64,000 nt of DNA from Bryopsis sp. KO-2023 (Eukaryota > Chlorophyta > Ulvophyceae > Bryopsidales > Bryopsidaceae): positions 8,432,001 through 8,496,000 of the forward strand of contig BSYQ01000002.1 of NCBI GenBank assembly GCA_030272585.1, given 5' to 3'. The position numbers and the translations under genes were made by a program. Shown here piece after piece: positions 25,801 through 35,381 of this stretch (its first letter is position 1; each line of letters opens with the position of its first letter). Under the pieces are notes generated by a model. The model saw only the letters and a list, made by a program, of their open reading frames with translations. It was not told the origin of the DNA and made no database searches.

Positions 25801-28800
25801 AAAAAAAACAACCGTGTCATGCCGTGTAACGTGTAGAATCAAACAGGAACAGGAACGCTAAGCTTTGAACGAACTGGTCGTCTTTACTAAAAGACTACCT
25901 CAAAAACTGAAGGGACCCTTCCTTGTATCCCTTGTAGTAAATGGTTGTCTTCTTGTTTGTTTGATAGGGTGCTCCTTCGAATTTACACCATCCGCAAGCT
26001 ACATACGCGTTCTGACCGTTCCACAGCGATATTTTTTGTCTGCAGACAGGAAATATTTTAGTAAAATTTCAAATGTTCAATAGAAAAAGCTTATCAAATA
26101 AAACGGGAGGGACTTTTCGACATACCTAGCCACGGAGTCAGCAAAAACACCGGTCAAGAATGCACGATGGTTGAACGTCCTAGTCTTCACGACTTGATGT
26201 CCATTTTCATATTCTTGGACGTGCTCCGTCACTTGTATGCCGCCATCTTTTTCGACGAACTCTGCGAATTTCGAGCAAATTCGCCTGAGTATAGGTGCAA
26301 TCGACTCAGGCTCCCGTGGCCCAGGAATAATTGCAACAACTCTTGTGAATGCATCCTTTCCTTTATGACACTCATCGACGTCCGCACAACGCAAGCCAAC
26401 TATCCCAGTGGAGTGATGAACTGAATCGAAAGGCTGAGTCCAATCGATAAGAACATCGTAGATAGAATTGTTTGCCCCGTCGAATTCACCACTCTGTATG
26501 TTCGAATCGACCCATCCCCGCATGCGACTGGCCTCTTCACCTGAGAAGTCACTACCTCGATCAATATTAAAATCTACTCTAACCTAACCGTCTATCCAGT
26601 AGTTCTCTTTGTTTCCTCCTGTCCTTGCAAAACTTGGCAAACTAAAACGCTCTCCATCACAGCTGTAACACAAACAATCATCACACATATAATAGTATGG
26701 AAACTTCACCATTACTCTTACAACACGAACACTTCGCCAAAAATACTGCAACGTGATCACCTACCTGCCAAATAGCTCCCAGGAGCAGTATCCCTCGCCT
26801 TTCCTCTCATCGAACAGAATGTGGGGTCCGTGAAGAAATCATGCTTGATTACGTCTTCGATCTTGAGATCGATGTAGAAATCCACCGGAAGAAGCTTTCC
26901 TTTCTTCGACTGAAAGCGTGGACCATCACCTTTGAAGAGAAATATGAAAAATAATGAGAACCAAACCAATCACGGCCACCATCTCAAAACGACTGTGGAA
27001 ATACACTTACAGTTTGGACATTTGTCGTGTTTGTGCTCCTCCCATTTCTCCTTGGGAAGCGGTCTCCATGTGTAGCCGTTAAGACATAATTTTCTCGTGC
27101 AAACATGCCGAGAATACTCTTCCCAGCTCGGCACGTCCATCATCTTCTTCATAACGTGCAATGACGACGGCATCTTATTCTCCTTAGGCAAGATGCGGTT
27201 TGCAACAAAACTGCAAATCTTATCGACGATTTCCTTGCTGATTTTCCCGTCTAGTTTTAGTCGCATAAAAAAAGCGACCGTCTCTTTCACAGTGGCGCTG
27301 GAACCGTCGCACACCAAATCCTCCAAACATTGCTTTTGATACCTATCAGATGTCCCATCATTTTGACCGTCCAAGTCACTTGATGTTGTGCTTCCCACGG
27401 TTTCCGACGAAACACTCTCCATGTCCTCCTCACTCTCATCCCCACTTTCACAAGACGTGGAAGAACTCTCCCTTGCACTATATTCCGAACTTAGTGCATC
27501 ATGTGGAAAATCTTCACCTTGAACTTCTGAGTTTTCTGGGGTCGCATGCGCCGTCGACGCATGATCTCTAAAAGAAGAGTACGCGGGAAAGTTCCGTCCG
27601 CACAATATGCATCGAAATCCTTCGCTGTCGTCCAATAAATTATTATAAGTAGTCCTGGTTCGCTTACGCGGCATCAGAAAAGCCCCGCTCCACTACAAAT
27701 AATCGCTCCGAGGCAAAATGTGACGTACGGGAGAAGAGACGAGAACGAAGGGCAAGTAATGTTACGACTAGAGGGTGTAAAGGGAGTTGAAACAAAGATA
27801 AAACGAAGTCGGAAAAAGTTACAATGAGTGTCCAAATACAAGAGAATATATACCCGGGCGTGCTTTGAACTGGGAGGTATCGAGAACCTGAATAACTGTG
27901 AATTCCTCATGAACTTCCCAATATGAATTGAGAACTTCTCAGTTCTAGAACGTTCCAGACCTTCTAATAGCTTCCCTTAGCTTCCATGACCAAACCTTAC
28001 GTCCCATTACCTAAAGAAGCTACCCTGAACTTCTTCTAGTAGTCCCCTCTACCTCATCCTCACCATCGTGAATTCAAGCTAGAATTCACGATCCCCTAAC
28101 CTAATGTAACCTTACGTAATGAAGTTATCAAGAAGCTATCACCACGTGGTCAATCTCACAAGAGATATGGGTTAACAGTGGGTATTTCCCACATATACCC
28201 ATTACGTGCCACATTTGGGTACGTTTTGGGCACTTCCGGGTAATGTATGGGTACATTAGCGGTAGTTATGCCAAGGAGTACCCAATTAATACCCAAAACG
28301 TACCCCTGCTTCCGCATAGTTTGGGTCAATATTGGGTATTACCCCCATCGTACCCATTACATGCCACATTTGGGTACGTTTTGGGCACTTCCGGGTAATG
28401 TATGGGTACATGAGCGGTAGTTATGCCAAGGAGTACCCAATCAATACCCAAAACGTACCCCTGCTTCCGCATAGTTTGGGTCAATATTGGGTATTACCCC
28501 CATCGTACCCATTACATGCCACATTTGGGTACGTTTTGGGCACTTCCGGGTAATGTATGGGTACATGAGCGGTAGTTATGCCAAGGAGTACCCAATCAAT
28601 ACCCAAAACGTACCCCTGCTTCCGCATAGTTTGGGTCAATATTGGGTATTACCCCCATCGTACCCATTACATGCCACATTTGGGTACGTTTTGGGCACTT
28701 CCGGGTAATGTATGGGTACATGAGCGGTAGTTATGCCAAGGAGTACCCAATCAATACCCAAAACGTACCCCTGCTTCCGCATAGTTTGGGCCAATATTGG

Positions 28801-31528
28801 GTAATACCCAAAGCGTACCCAATACGTACCACTTGTGGGTATGCTATGGGTATATCTGGGTAAGGTTTGATTACCCAACAAGTAGTTCTGCCAAAAAGTA
28901 CCCAATCTTTACCCACCACGTACCCATCCCTATAATTGCTTGGGTAAACATTGGGTACTACCCAAAGCGTACCCACGATATACCAAGCATATCTCGCTTA
29001 CCATAGGCCTGTGGTATGTGTGCGGTACTTACCCAATTCTACCCACTATTGGGCATGGATTGGGTATGGTGTGGGTACAGTTTGGGTAGTGAGGTGGGTA
29101 ATTACCCAAAACGTACCCAATGTTGGGTACGGTGTGGGTATTGTATGGGTATGGTTTGGGTACTTGGGTATGTTGTGGGTACGATTTGGGTAAAAGTGCC
29201 GTTACGCGAGTGGAGGGGTTGAGGAGAAAACAAGGAACTGGCGAAAGTAAGAGAAAGTGTTGCATTTTGTGAAATTGGTGGTGGTCCTCCCAGGAAGAAT
29301 GATAATGTTGCAGTGCTTGCAGCAGGTGCACTTCAGCGTTTTTCTTGTATTGTTTTCATTCATTTGGCACAAATGAAGTCGGGTCCTGTGTTGATCCAGA
29401 AATTTCTAAAGCCTGATATGCCAGTGCCTACAGTGCCCAAGCCCCCTGACACATGGAATGAGGAGCACTCTTGTTTTATTTTGTGTGTGTATGGGCGAAG
29501 GTATTGGGTGTTCAAGAAATTGAGGAGAGGTTGTTGAGGTTCGGGACAAAGGGAAAACAAGGGAATTAGAGACTTCTACAAAAAACAAGGAGTGAGGGAG
29601 AAAAAAGGGGTGTGCTTGACGCAATGCAACAGAAACTAGGTGAGTTTTCATATGCTTTTTATGTGCCCGTTGTATTTTCCCTTCTTTGTTTCCAGAAATT
29701 GGCACTCAAGGACATCAGGATCCTCGCCATGGTGAAGACGCTGTTTTGCTGGGTGGTGTGGCAAGGTTGCTGCAAGAGTTAATCATGGAATCCGTGGCAG
29801 TTTGGGGGGGGGGGCCTCACGCTGAATGTGGAGATTTTCTGTTCCCACATGTTCTGTTCCCATGAGACTGAAAGTGGTGCAGTAGGTGGTGGTGCTGGGA
29901 TCTTATCGATGTGCTGTCGATCCAGAAATTTACATACAAATGACCTTGTACTCTATTAGAGCTTCCCTGAATTTGGGTCCTGGTTGTGTGGACAACCCGA
30001 ATCTATTGGATTGTATCGACCTTTGTCAAACCCTGCCCTGTTCTCTTTCAAGGAATTGGACTGGAGGAGAGCTAGAGCCATATGTGCAATGACAACTCAT
30101 AACTTATAACTTTCAAAATAAATACTAAAAATACCCAAATACTAGCTGCATGTAAAGAGCCAACTGTCAGAATCGAAGAGGAGGCACAAGCTCTTCTCAG
30201 CTAGGTTTAGGCAAATGCATGTGAACTCCTAGGGGGCAGTGCATCTTTTATTGTGCGAGTTCCACAGAATGTTTTAAAAAATGCAGAATGTATAAATGAT
30301 ATGCCCGGTGGCAGTAGCCAGGTTCGAGTCCTGGATATCATTGAATTCTTGCTCTTTTTGTATCTCCATGTGAACAGTGTACGACACGACCCACTCCCAT
30401 ATCGAACAGTGATATCGCGATATCGACGTTGCCCTCGAAACATCGTACGCTACGTTTCAGTCGATATGCGATGTTTCTCGCAAAACAGCGTACGCTGTGT
30501 CTCAGTCACTGTGCGATATTTTTCCAAAACATCGTACGCTGCGTTTCAGCTGTTATACCATACACAAAACGTATCGTATAAAACGTGGGGTTGAGTTATT
30601 GTATGCGGTACGTTTTGTATCGTACGATACAGTTTGCGTTTCAAGCGATACAGATTGTACCGTATACGATACAAAAAACGTATCGTATAGCCAGGCTGTT
30701 CTCGTAGTGGTTATTGTTGTTGTTGTTGTTCTAAATACGGAGCCGTGGGATAAGAACTAGAAAAGAGCGAACAGTAGAATACAGCCAGCCATGTTATGCT
30801 AGTTCTCAAGGTGCTGAGATGATGGGAAAGAGAGTGTCCATACTTTGGCTAATCAATGGTTCATTAAATACAAAAAATGCCAATAAACTGAGCAATGCTT
30901 GGCTGATTTGCATAGGATGAGTCGAAGGATGTTGTTCTGCTGATTCTTGCCAATAAGAAAGACTTCCCCAATGCAATGACCCCTGCTGAAATCACCGACA
31001 AGCTGGATGTGGATTCTATTTTCCAGCTTGACTGGTAGGTTTCCACGCAAAGCTCTACCCATCGTGCAATGAGGTCGCCTTGATTGGAATTATGTCTACT
31101 AATTTTATACAGATATTGAAAAGATCAGCTAGACGTTTGGAACCTGCTCTTGCTTGCTATAATAAATAATACTACTTTTTTCTGAACGGTTACTAAAGGT
31201 CATTGTAATAGGAGTGGCAATTCTCCTCCACAATGTAATAATTAGACGTTTGTTTGCTATAATAAATCAGAAACAACAGAACATTGGCATCTTTTTCCCG
31301 TTATTATGATTCCTCTGGGTGTAAAAACCTGTGAGACCATCATGTCGAGAACTCGATCTCTGCAACCAGATTTCTTCTTTTTTTTTGGCGCCGTGTTTCT
31401 GTCTTAAACTTAGCAAAAAATCCTGCCCAGGTAGGTACATCCAAAGAACTTGTGCAATTTCTGGAGAAGGTCTGCATCAAGGCCTGGATATGTTGACTGC
31501 TCAACTTGCCGCCAAACAGTTTGGTTAA
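13731..31528 (+). CDS. ARF-family small GTPase with altered switch II and a 16.5 kb intron
   Basis: Five predicted exons: 13731-13796, 14028-14109, 14203-14387, 30916-31034 and 31435-31528. They total 546 bases, 181 residues, the usual ARF length. Gly2 (N-myristoylation), the P-loop GLDAAGKTT (24-32), the switch I end TVPTIG with Thr48, the G4 motif NKKD and the G5-like TCAIS are all present. The G3/switch II block is not: ARF1 residues W-D-V-G-G-Q (66-71) read C-D-V-P-S-L, and two residues are missing just after. Leu at position 71 matches the well-known GTP-locked Q71L change, and loss of Gly69/Gly70 should also disturb nucleotide sensing. Exon 3 to exon 4 joins in phase 0 and restores exact spacing (ELWKLLNA then [10 protein letters not shown]), so both halves belong together. 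Its fourth exon comes after a 13.4 kb transposon. The donor at 14388 (GTTCGT) is weak. It may be a diverged paralogue or a decaying copy. Confidence 0.75.
13816..13871. repeat. (AC)n microsatellite in ARF intron 1
   Basis: About 28 uninterrupted CA dinucleotides between ARF exons 1 and 2. Confidence 0.95.
14560..14720. repeat. Dispersed repeat with ATCGTACGAT words, copy 1
   Basis: Contains CACTACGAGAACAGCCTG at 14591-14608 followed by repeated TATCGTACGATA-type palindromic words. The reverse complement of the 18-base end, with the same palindromic words, occurs at 30692-30709. It looks like a short non-autonomous element or remnant; no coding capacity is seen. Confidence 0.55.
15513..15790 (+). 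pseudogene. IWS1/SPN1-like (TFIIS N-terminal-type) domain remnant
   Basis: The open frame reads like the conserved helical core of IWS1/Spn1, the transcription-elongation partner of Spt6: [12 protein letters not shown], then VRTTV, then a block ending [13 protein letters not shown] and the ETRENP motif. This matches the known LPN...IR...L..SG.G..V..L....ETRENR pattern. The CACTA transposon begins directly after the frame at 15791. On the far side, from 29216, the frame soon meets a stop. No start, no further domain and no upstream exon could be assigned, and it lies inside an ARF intron. I take it as a fragment or pseudogene; a functional single exon of a gene I cannot see remains possible. 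Confidence 0.5.
15805..16945. repeat. Left subterminal GGGTA/TACCC array of the transposon
   Basis: Over 1.1 kb is built from GGGTA and TACCC words, often fused as the palindrome GGGTAGTACCC or GGGTACTACCC. A near-identical 169-base higher-order unit repeats between about 16140 and 16660. In same-strand runs the words are 10-11 bases apart (15866, 15876, 15886; then 15901, 15912, 15923, 15933, 15944). Open frames on both strands here are by-products of the repeat. Confidence 0.95.
16950..17990. other. Transposon interior with no firm gene
   Basis: Between the left array and the mannanase remnant I see only short frames. A minus-strand stretch at about 17710-17596 looks weakly coding and ends at a possible donor, but no partner exon with the right phase was found. 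Confidence 0.3.
17997..19306 (-). pseudogene. Captured GH5 endo-beta-1,4-mannanase remnant
   Basis: Predicted exons: 19306-19098, 19008-18918, 18727-18525 and 18394 to a stop at 17997. The blocks follow the GH5 subfamily 7 mannanase pattern: [18 protein letters not shown], then [20 protein letters not shown], then [11 protein letters not shown] with the catalytic nucleophile Glu, then [12 protein letters not shown]. Three defects are visible. The acid/base Glu of the NEPR motif is Asp (NDPR). An in-frame TGA replaces a probable CGA (Arg) in the second exon at about 18982. One extra base near 18582 shifts the third exon, because the expected RDPF...[19 protein letters not shown] continues in the next frame. 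The N-terminal third of the enzyme was not found; DNA up to about 20200 may hold its decayed part. It sits between the transposon ends, so it is probably captured host cargo. Confidence 0.7.
20227..20312. repeat. Perfect 36-bp inverted repeat with 14-base loop
   Basis: Arms 20227-20262 and 20277-20312 are exact reverse complements, beginning TAGTTATATTGACATC. The transcript would fold into a flawless hairpin of pre-miRNA size. It lies inside the transposon between the mannanase remnant and the accessory gene. Confidence 0.9.
20426..20466. repeat. Two adjacent perfect palindromes (22 and 18 bp)
   Basis: AGATTGGATTA with its complement occupies 20426-20447, and AAGAGATAA with its complement occupies 20449-20466, one base apart. 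They sit about 110 bases from the 36-bp hairpin. Confidence 0.85.
20920..20959 (-). ncRNA. Compact tRNA T-arm-like hairpin 1
   Basis: On the minus strand a 5-bp closing stem (GGTGG with CCACC) encloses a T-arm-like stem-loop, TTGGGTTCGAGTCCCAG, with the B-box core GGTTCGAGTCC. There is no D-arm or anticodon arm in the 40 bases. Similar units occur at 30297 and 38978. It could be a tRNA remnant, a piece of a SINE, or a real structured RNA. Confidence 0.4.
21110..22040 (+). CDS. Second transposon protein, basic C-terminus (unknown family)
   Basis: Two exons, 21110-21501 and 21791-22040, join in phase 2 (AA then G, lysine) to give 213 residues. The frame is also open upstream of the ATG at 21110 to about 20920, and an acceptor-like site ends at 21087, so an earlier exon is possible. 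The protein has an acidic stretch ([11 protein letters not shown]), a lysine-rich middle, and a C-terminus with a [14 protein letters not shown] nuclear-signal-like run followed by EESDDD. I recognise no domain. It lies within the CACTA element, convergent with the transposase, in the place of the smaller second gene of En/Spm elements. A role in binding the GGGTA arrays is only inferred. Confidence 0.6.
22350..22393. repeat. (CATC)n microsatellite
   Basis: About ten tandem CATC tetramers inside the transposon. Confidence 0.95.
23536..27674 (-). CDS. CACTA-type (TNP2/Transposase_21-like) transposase with C2H2 finger
   Basis: Seven exons: 27674-27011, 26929-26761, 26662-26589, 26540-26126, 25583-25197, 24748-24479 and 24199-23536. 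The phases agree throughout, giving 2643 bases and 880 residues. Residues 22-43 form a C2H2 zinc finger (C-x2-C-x12-H-x4-H), followed by an acidic serine-rich linker. The catalytic region carries TNP2-type blocks: [17 protein letters not shown], then [12 protein letters not shown], then [40 protein letters not shown] and [12 protein letters not shown], followed by a C-terminal part with [22 protein letters not shown] that resembles the DUF4218-like tail of these enzymes. All frames are open, so the enzyme may be active. It would act at the element ends in the nucleus. The exact position of the DDE residues needs an alignment. The donor of exon 2 could be 26764 instead, but only 26760 keeps frame. 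Confidence 0.85.
25085..25134. repeat. (CCCAAA)n hexamer array
   Basis: About eight tandem ACCCAA hexamers (TTTGGG on the other strand) in transposase intron 5. They resemble a degenerate telomere repeat but are internal. Confidence 0.9.
25688..25716 (+). other. tRNA T-arm-like sequence 2 (B-box)
   Basis: AAGGGTTCGATTCCCTT forms a 5-bp T-stem with a TTCGATT loop, preceded by GGTGG four bases upstream. No complementary acceptor strand is found. It lies inside the transposon, upstream of transposase exon 5. Confidence 0.35.
28168..29195. repeat. Right subterminal GGGTA/TACCC array of the transposon
   Basis: Three near-identical 155-base units begin near 28332, 28487 and 28642, flanked by diverged ones. 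Within a unit the words again keep helical spacing: GGGTA-type words at 28217, 28228 (GGGCA), 28238 and 28249, then the strand switches and TACCC follows at 28279, 28290 and 28301. It shares the word vocabulary but not the unit sequence of the left array. Confidence 0.95.
29216..30290. other. Rest of ARF intron 4 downstream of the transposon
   Basis: There is no recognisable gene. A plus-strand frame at 29225-29537 (C-terminal part [18 protein letters not shown]) follows the right target duplication and might belong to the disrupted IWS1-like locus, but it shows no known domain. A G run lies near 29803. Confidence 0.3.
30297..30340 (+). ncRNA. Compact tRNA T-arm-like hairpin 3
   Basis: Forty-four bases fold as a 6-bp outer stem (TGATAT with ATATCA) around a perfect T-arm-like stem-loop, CCAGGTTCGAGTCCTGG. 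GGTGG lies six bases before the T-stem, as in its relatives. There is no room for D or anticodon arms. Confidence 0.4.
30380..30715. repeat. Dispersed repeat with ATCGTACGAT words, copy 2
   Basis: A longer version of the repeat at 14560. Many TATCGTA/TACGATA words surround variants such as ACGTATCGTATA, and the stretch ends with CAGGCTGTTCTCGTAGTG at 30692-30709, the complement of the 14591 end. Confidence 0.55.
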
Positions 31529-33119
31529 AGTCGTTGTGATGGTGTATTTGATGAGATTCACCAAAAAAATTGAGGATTTGGTTTTTTCCAGGGGTTGGTG
31601 TTTATGTTGACTTCGAGAAGTGGGCGTTGGGATCGAGGGCGTCTTGATCTTTTCTTTTTTCTGACCGCATCACTGGCCCCCGGAGTGATTTCGATTGTTC
31701 TTGGATGAAAAATGCAGATGGAAGAGTGGAACAGAGAGCATCATCACACGAAAGCGCCACCAAAAGAATTAAGGGCTGGAAAAACTCGCAGTTTTGGGAA
31801 GGAACCGGGAGGGGGGGGTGTTAAACTTAGTCGTGTGTTTTTTGTGAGCCTGAAAGACGAATCTCTTTCTGAAAACTGCCCCATGACAGGGAGGTGCCCC
31901 AATGATGCTGCCCCACGCCGCCCCCCGCCCCAAATAAAAGGAAAAAATCTCGTATCCAAATTCCATTTTGTCCATCTCTTTCAAAATAAAAAAACAAGCC
32001 AGTCTGTGTGTGCACTTTCAGAGTGTGGCCGGCCCTTCAGGTTGGAATTATCCCAACATAGAACAGCCCTCATTCAATCCTCAATGAAATCGTTGGGGGG
32101 TGGAGGAAAATACACCGGCAAAAATTGTTCAAGGCAATCAAATTTGATGTAGAGACGCCACCGGTGTTTTTTTTGTTTTCCAGACGTCAACGTGTAATGA
32201 AGGATCGGGCCTTTGATGCTGGGTAGTAAGATATCTACATGACACCACCAACAGTGTGACAGACCTCAGAACAGAGCAATGATGATGCTGTTGGTGTTCC
32301 CTCCGAAAGAATAGATGGAACAGAAAAACTCCAAATCCTTATTCCAGTGACCCTGGATAAGAAATTGAAAGAGCATCAAGTCATTCCGGTATATTTCTGG
32401 TTTGAACATGAAAAACCATACTGTACTCAACATGTTTCCCCTCCATGTTGAAAAAAAAGCAAGATGAATAAATAATTTGATCCAGAAAATACCCCATTTC
32501 TATACGCTTTCCGTTTTCTTGAATTTCTGTCCCCCACCTGTTACTGATGCTACTTTTTTTGACAAGCACCCCTAGGGATGGACATGATCAGCCAACCCTT
32601 CTCTTCACTCTGAAAATATGAGTGAGCATCGCTCCATGTCTGTTCAAACATGCAATACTTTGCTGTTGCAATAGAAAATGGAATGCCCCAGACTCTAGTG
32701 ACCTTTTTTTTTTCTCCACCTTTGTGCAGTTTGTTAATCAGTACTACCAGAAAAAGAGGATCCATATCCTCAGAATGGGAGGAAAAAAAGGTAACCACTT
32801 TAAATCAATTCCCATCAGATGTTACAGCTGCTGCTGCTGTTGCAAGCCATGAACTCAAAAAATGGATAAACATGAATTGAATATCACAGCATTCAATGTC
32901 TACTCGCAATTGTTCGCATCACTTCACACATGCCAGACAAGAGGATTTTAAATTTTAAATTAATTTATTTTTTTTCAATTTTTTTTTTGATGAATGTTTC
33001 ACCTGTTGCTGCCCGATATGCACTGCAGTCCGCCTGATTTCCTTTTTTCTCATTTCTCTGCAATAATCCACTCTAATCGTCAAGAACCTCTACCTGACTT
33101 TGCACAATTTGAAAAAAGA

Positions 33120-33660
33120 ATTCACATCCACCCGCATCGAATCGGCAGTGGTTGGAAATGCAGGTGCGAATTCAATGATTGTTAAAAGGGTGGAGGGGGA
33201 GACTACTGAGGTGTTCGATTGAACAATCAATTTTCAATTTTCCATGATGGCTGTTCTCTCAGGAGGTATAATGTATGGTGGGACGATTGGTAAAGTCAAT
33301 CCAGGCCACACCAGGTTTTGTTTTTACCCTGATTTCATCGGGGGGGGGGGGGGGGGGTTCTTTCTATTTTTGGTTTCACCAAGGTAACAAAAGGAACGAG
33401 AAATTTGAACAAGCAATCATTCCATTAAAGGGTGTAGAGTGGCATTTTGGTTTCATTCCGGATTGCTCACCTGATGCATTGCATTGCACCCCTTCCATCT
33501 CCAGAACAAGGGGGGGGTTCAGCGACAGGTCCCACCGACATTTCCACCACATGTTGATGGAAATGCTGGTTCATTTTGACCACATGAAAAAATGTTGGAT
33601 GGCTGACTCATTTTCACCACATGTTGACGGAAAAATGCTGGCTGGTTTCCAGCGCCCCAC
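33120..33660 (+). repeat. Dispersed repeat R2, copy 1
   Basis: Related to 40757-41290 and, inverted, to 50019-50650. Shared blocks include CGGCAGTGGTTGG-type, ATGCAGGTGC, GGTGGGACGA, TCCAGGCCACACC and CCCCTTC-ATCTCCAG. Each copy lies 1-2 kb upstream of an F-box/WD40 gene, so it probably travelled with the gene duplication. Confidence 0.6.
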
Positions 33661-34147
33661 ACATGCTATAATTGGAAGTCGAGCAAATTAACTCCATTTG
33701 ATTTGAAAACGAAATTTCCACCACCAGGCAGGCAGCGGTTGACATTAAAGTGTGGCAAAAAATGGAAAACAAGATACTGAAAAGGGGGTGTCGAACTTCT
33801 TGAAAGGCGAAAAAAAGAAAAGAAAATATAATACACACGTATACATATGTATCAAACTGAATGTAATTAAAAAAATAGTAAATGACATGAGAATTTGAAA
33901 AAATACAAATTTTTCAAGGACAGCACGGACCTCTGTATCATTACTAAGACACCTCGGGCTTTCTTTCGAAATCTCTGTGGAAAAAAAGGATTCAAAAAAA
34001 AAAATAATAATCAAGTCGAACAGAAAACAACAGACCCTCCTTTTCTTTCGCCTTTTCCAAGGTAAAAAAAAATTAAAAAAATTAAAAGACAATAATAAAA
34101 CAACACACTCACACACCCATAAAATATATATATAAGACTTTTTATCA

Positions 34148-34195
34148 AGGGAGCACAGGGGATTCGAACCCCTACTGTCCCAATTTCCACCTATT
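34148..34195 (-). other. tRNA T-arm-like sequence 4 (B-box)
   Basis: On the minus strand AGGGGTTCGAATCCCCT forms a clean T-arm, preceded by GGTGG and followed by TGCTCCC. An upstream GGGACAG pairs only partly with the 3' side. No complete tRNA fold was found in the 120 bases upstream. Confidence 0.35.
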
Positions 34196-35381
34196 TATCT
34201 CAAATATAATCAAATTCCTAAAATTATTTTTAAAATGTAGGCCAGTTGCTTGAGCCTGTGGGTACGAACAGTCGCTGATACATGCATCTTTATTTTTCAC
34301 AAAAAAAAAGGAGTAATTCTTTCAGAATTGAACTAGAAAAAAAAGGAGAAAAGAACACAGGTGAGAAGGAAAGGTTTTCTTATTCAATTTTTTTTTTTAA
34401 TCTTGGAAGAAAACACCACTGATAATAAAAATCCTCATAGCATCTTTCATCAGTGTTTTTTTCCATTTTTTTTTTTGGGGGGGGGGATTTATTTTCAATT
34501 TTCTTTCATTTTCTCCGTGAAAAAGAAAACGAAGCAGAGAAAAAAACGTCCAAACAGAAACGTAGCGTACCGTTGTGTTCTTGTACAACAAATCATCGGT
34601 CTCGCAGATTTACTGCCAGCAGACCCTTGTCTCGATGATTTCGCTCCTTCCAAACGATAGTCCCTCGTTTCGCCAGAGCGAAAAAATGCGAAGGGGCTAA
34701 AATGAATGCAGCGCTTCTTTTCCACGACTCAGAAGGACAGAAGGGTGGAGAAAACCCCAAAACTATGGTGGGTTGGGACGGGAAAACCGAAAATCATTTG
34801 CTTGATTGAAAAAAAAAGAAATATCTTGGTAGGTGTGAGAAAGATCTAGAAAAACTGTGACGTTTTGATCGAGGGAAGCTTTTATCCCACAAACCCACAA
34901 ACACTTGGGTCGAAGAAGTCGGTCGAGTGGCTGCGCCCAGAAGAACTTGTTTGAATAAGACAACAGCACGATTCGCTCGACGCCAGATATTTTTGCTTCC
35001 GCTTTTATCGCTTCCAGGGAACACGCCTGGCAGGAGCCGAAAACGGTTCGAAAAGGTGTGAGGGGGCTGAGTGAGTGTCTGGACTGCGGCGTCTCGGGGG
35101 GGTCTCCGGTCTCCGGTTTGCGCCTACTCTCTGGCGCCTTCCTCGTGATATTTTGCTACACATGGGGTAGGGGGGGAGCTTTTTTCTCGTTTGCTGCTGC
35201 TGGGTTTCCCCACAGCTCTTTTTCCGCTTGAAAAGACTTGCGCGATCGGCAAGGCATCCAGCAAAAACCTCGTTTTTGAGAGCGTCGATTTTTGGAGTGC
35301 AGAGTGGCTCCTCCCGCAAGATATTGGCGATTGATTGATCAATCGGTTTTTTTTTTTTTCGAACTGAAGGGGGACGCAACC

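Larger units (their letters stand above)
15788..29215 (-). mobile_element. CACTA-superfamily DNA transposon, 13.4 kb, with target duplications
   Basis: The left end starts CACTCACGTTACG at 15791. The right end, read on the minus strand from 29212, starts CACTCGCGTAACG; 11 of 13 bases match, and further matching GTACCC-containing sequence follows. Both ends are flanked by the same 3 bases, GAG (15788-15790 and 29213-29215), the target-site length typical of CACTA elements. Inside are two subterminal arrays of GGGTA/TACCC words, a transposase gene on minus (27674-23536), a convergent second gene on plus (21110-22040) and a broken mannanase gene (19306-17997). This matches the En/Spm plan: a large transposase, a smaller DNA-binding protein and subterminal binding repeats. 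The intact transposase frame and clean duplication suggest recent insertion. The strand given is that of the transposase. Confidence 0.85.
31529..35290. other. Gene-poor DNA between ARF and the first F-box gene
   Basis: The stretch is A/T-rich with mononucleotide runs (G run at 33341-33358, G run near 34480). Short frames here show no known domain. One dispersed repeat copy lies at 33120-33660. Upstream of 35382, about 35190-35240 matches the region before the second F-box gene (about 41990-42040), so it is probably promoter or 5' UTR carried by the duplication. Confidence 0.4.

Noticed and set aside
27690-27710. CACTACAAAT near the transposase start as the transposon end
   Set aside because: It has no matching inverted partner or target duplication; the ends at 15791 and 29212 have both.
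34140-34270. Complete tRNA on the minus strand
   Set aside because: The T-arm is perfect, but no 5' acceptor strand or anticodon arm fits within 120 bases, so it was kept only as a T-arm-like sequence.
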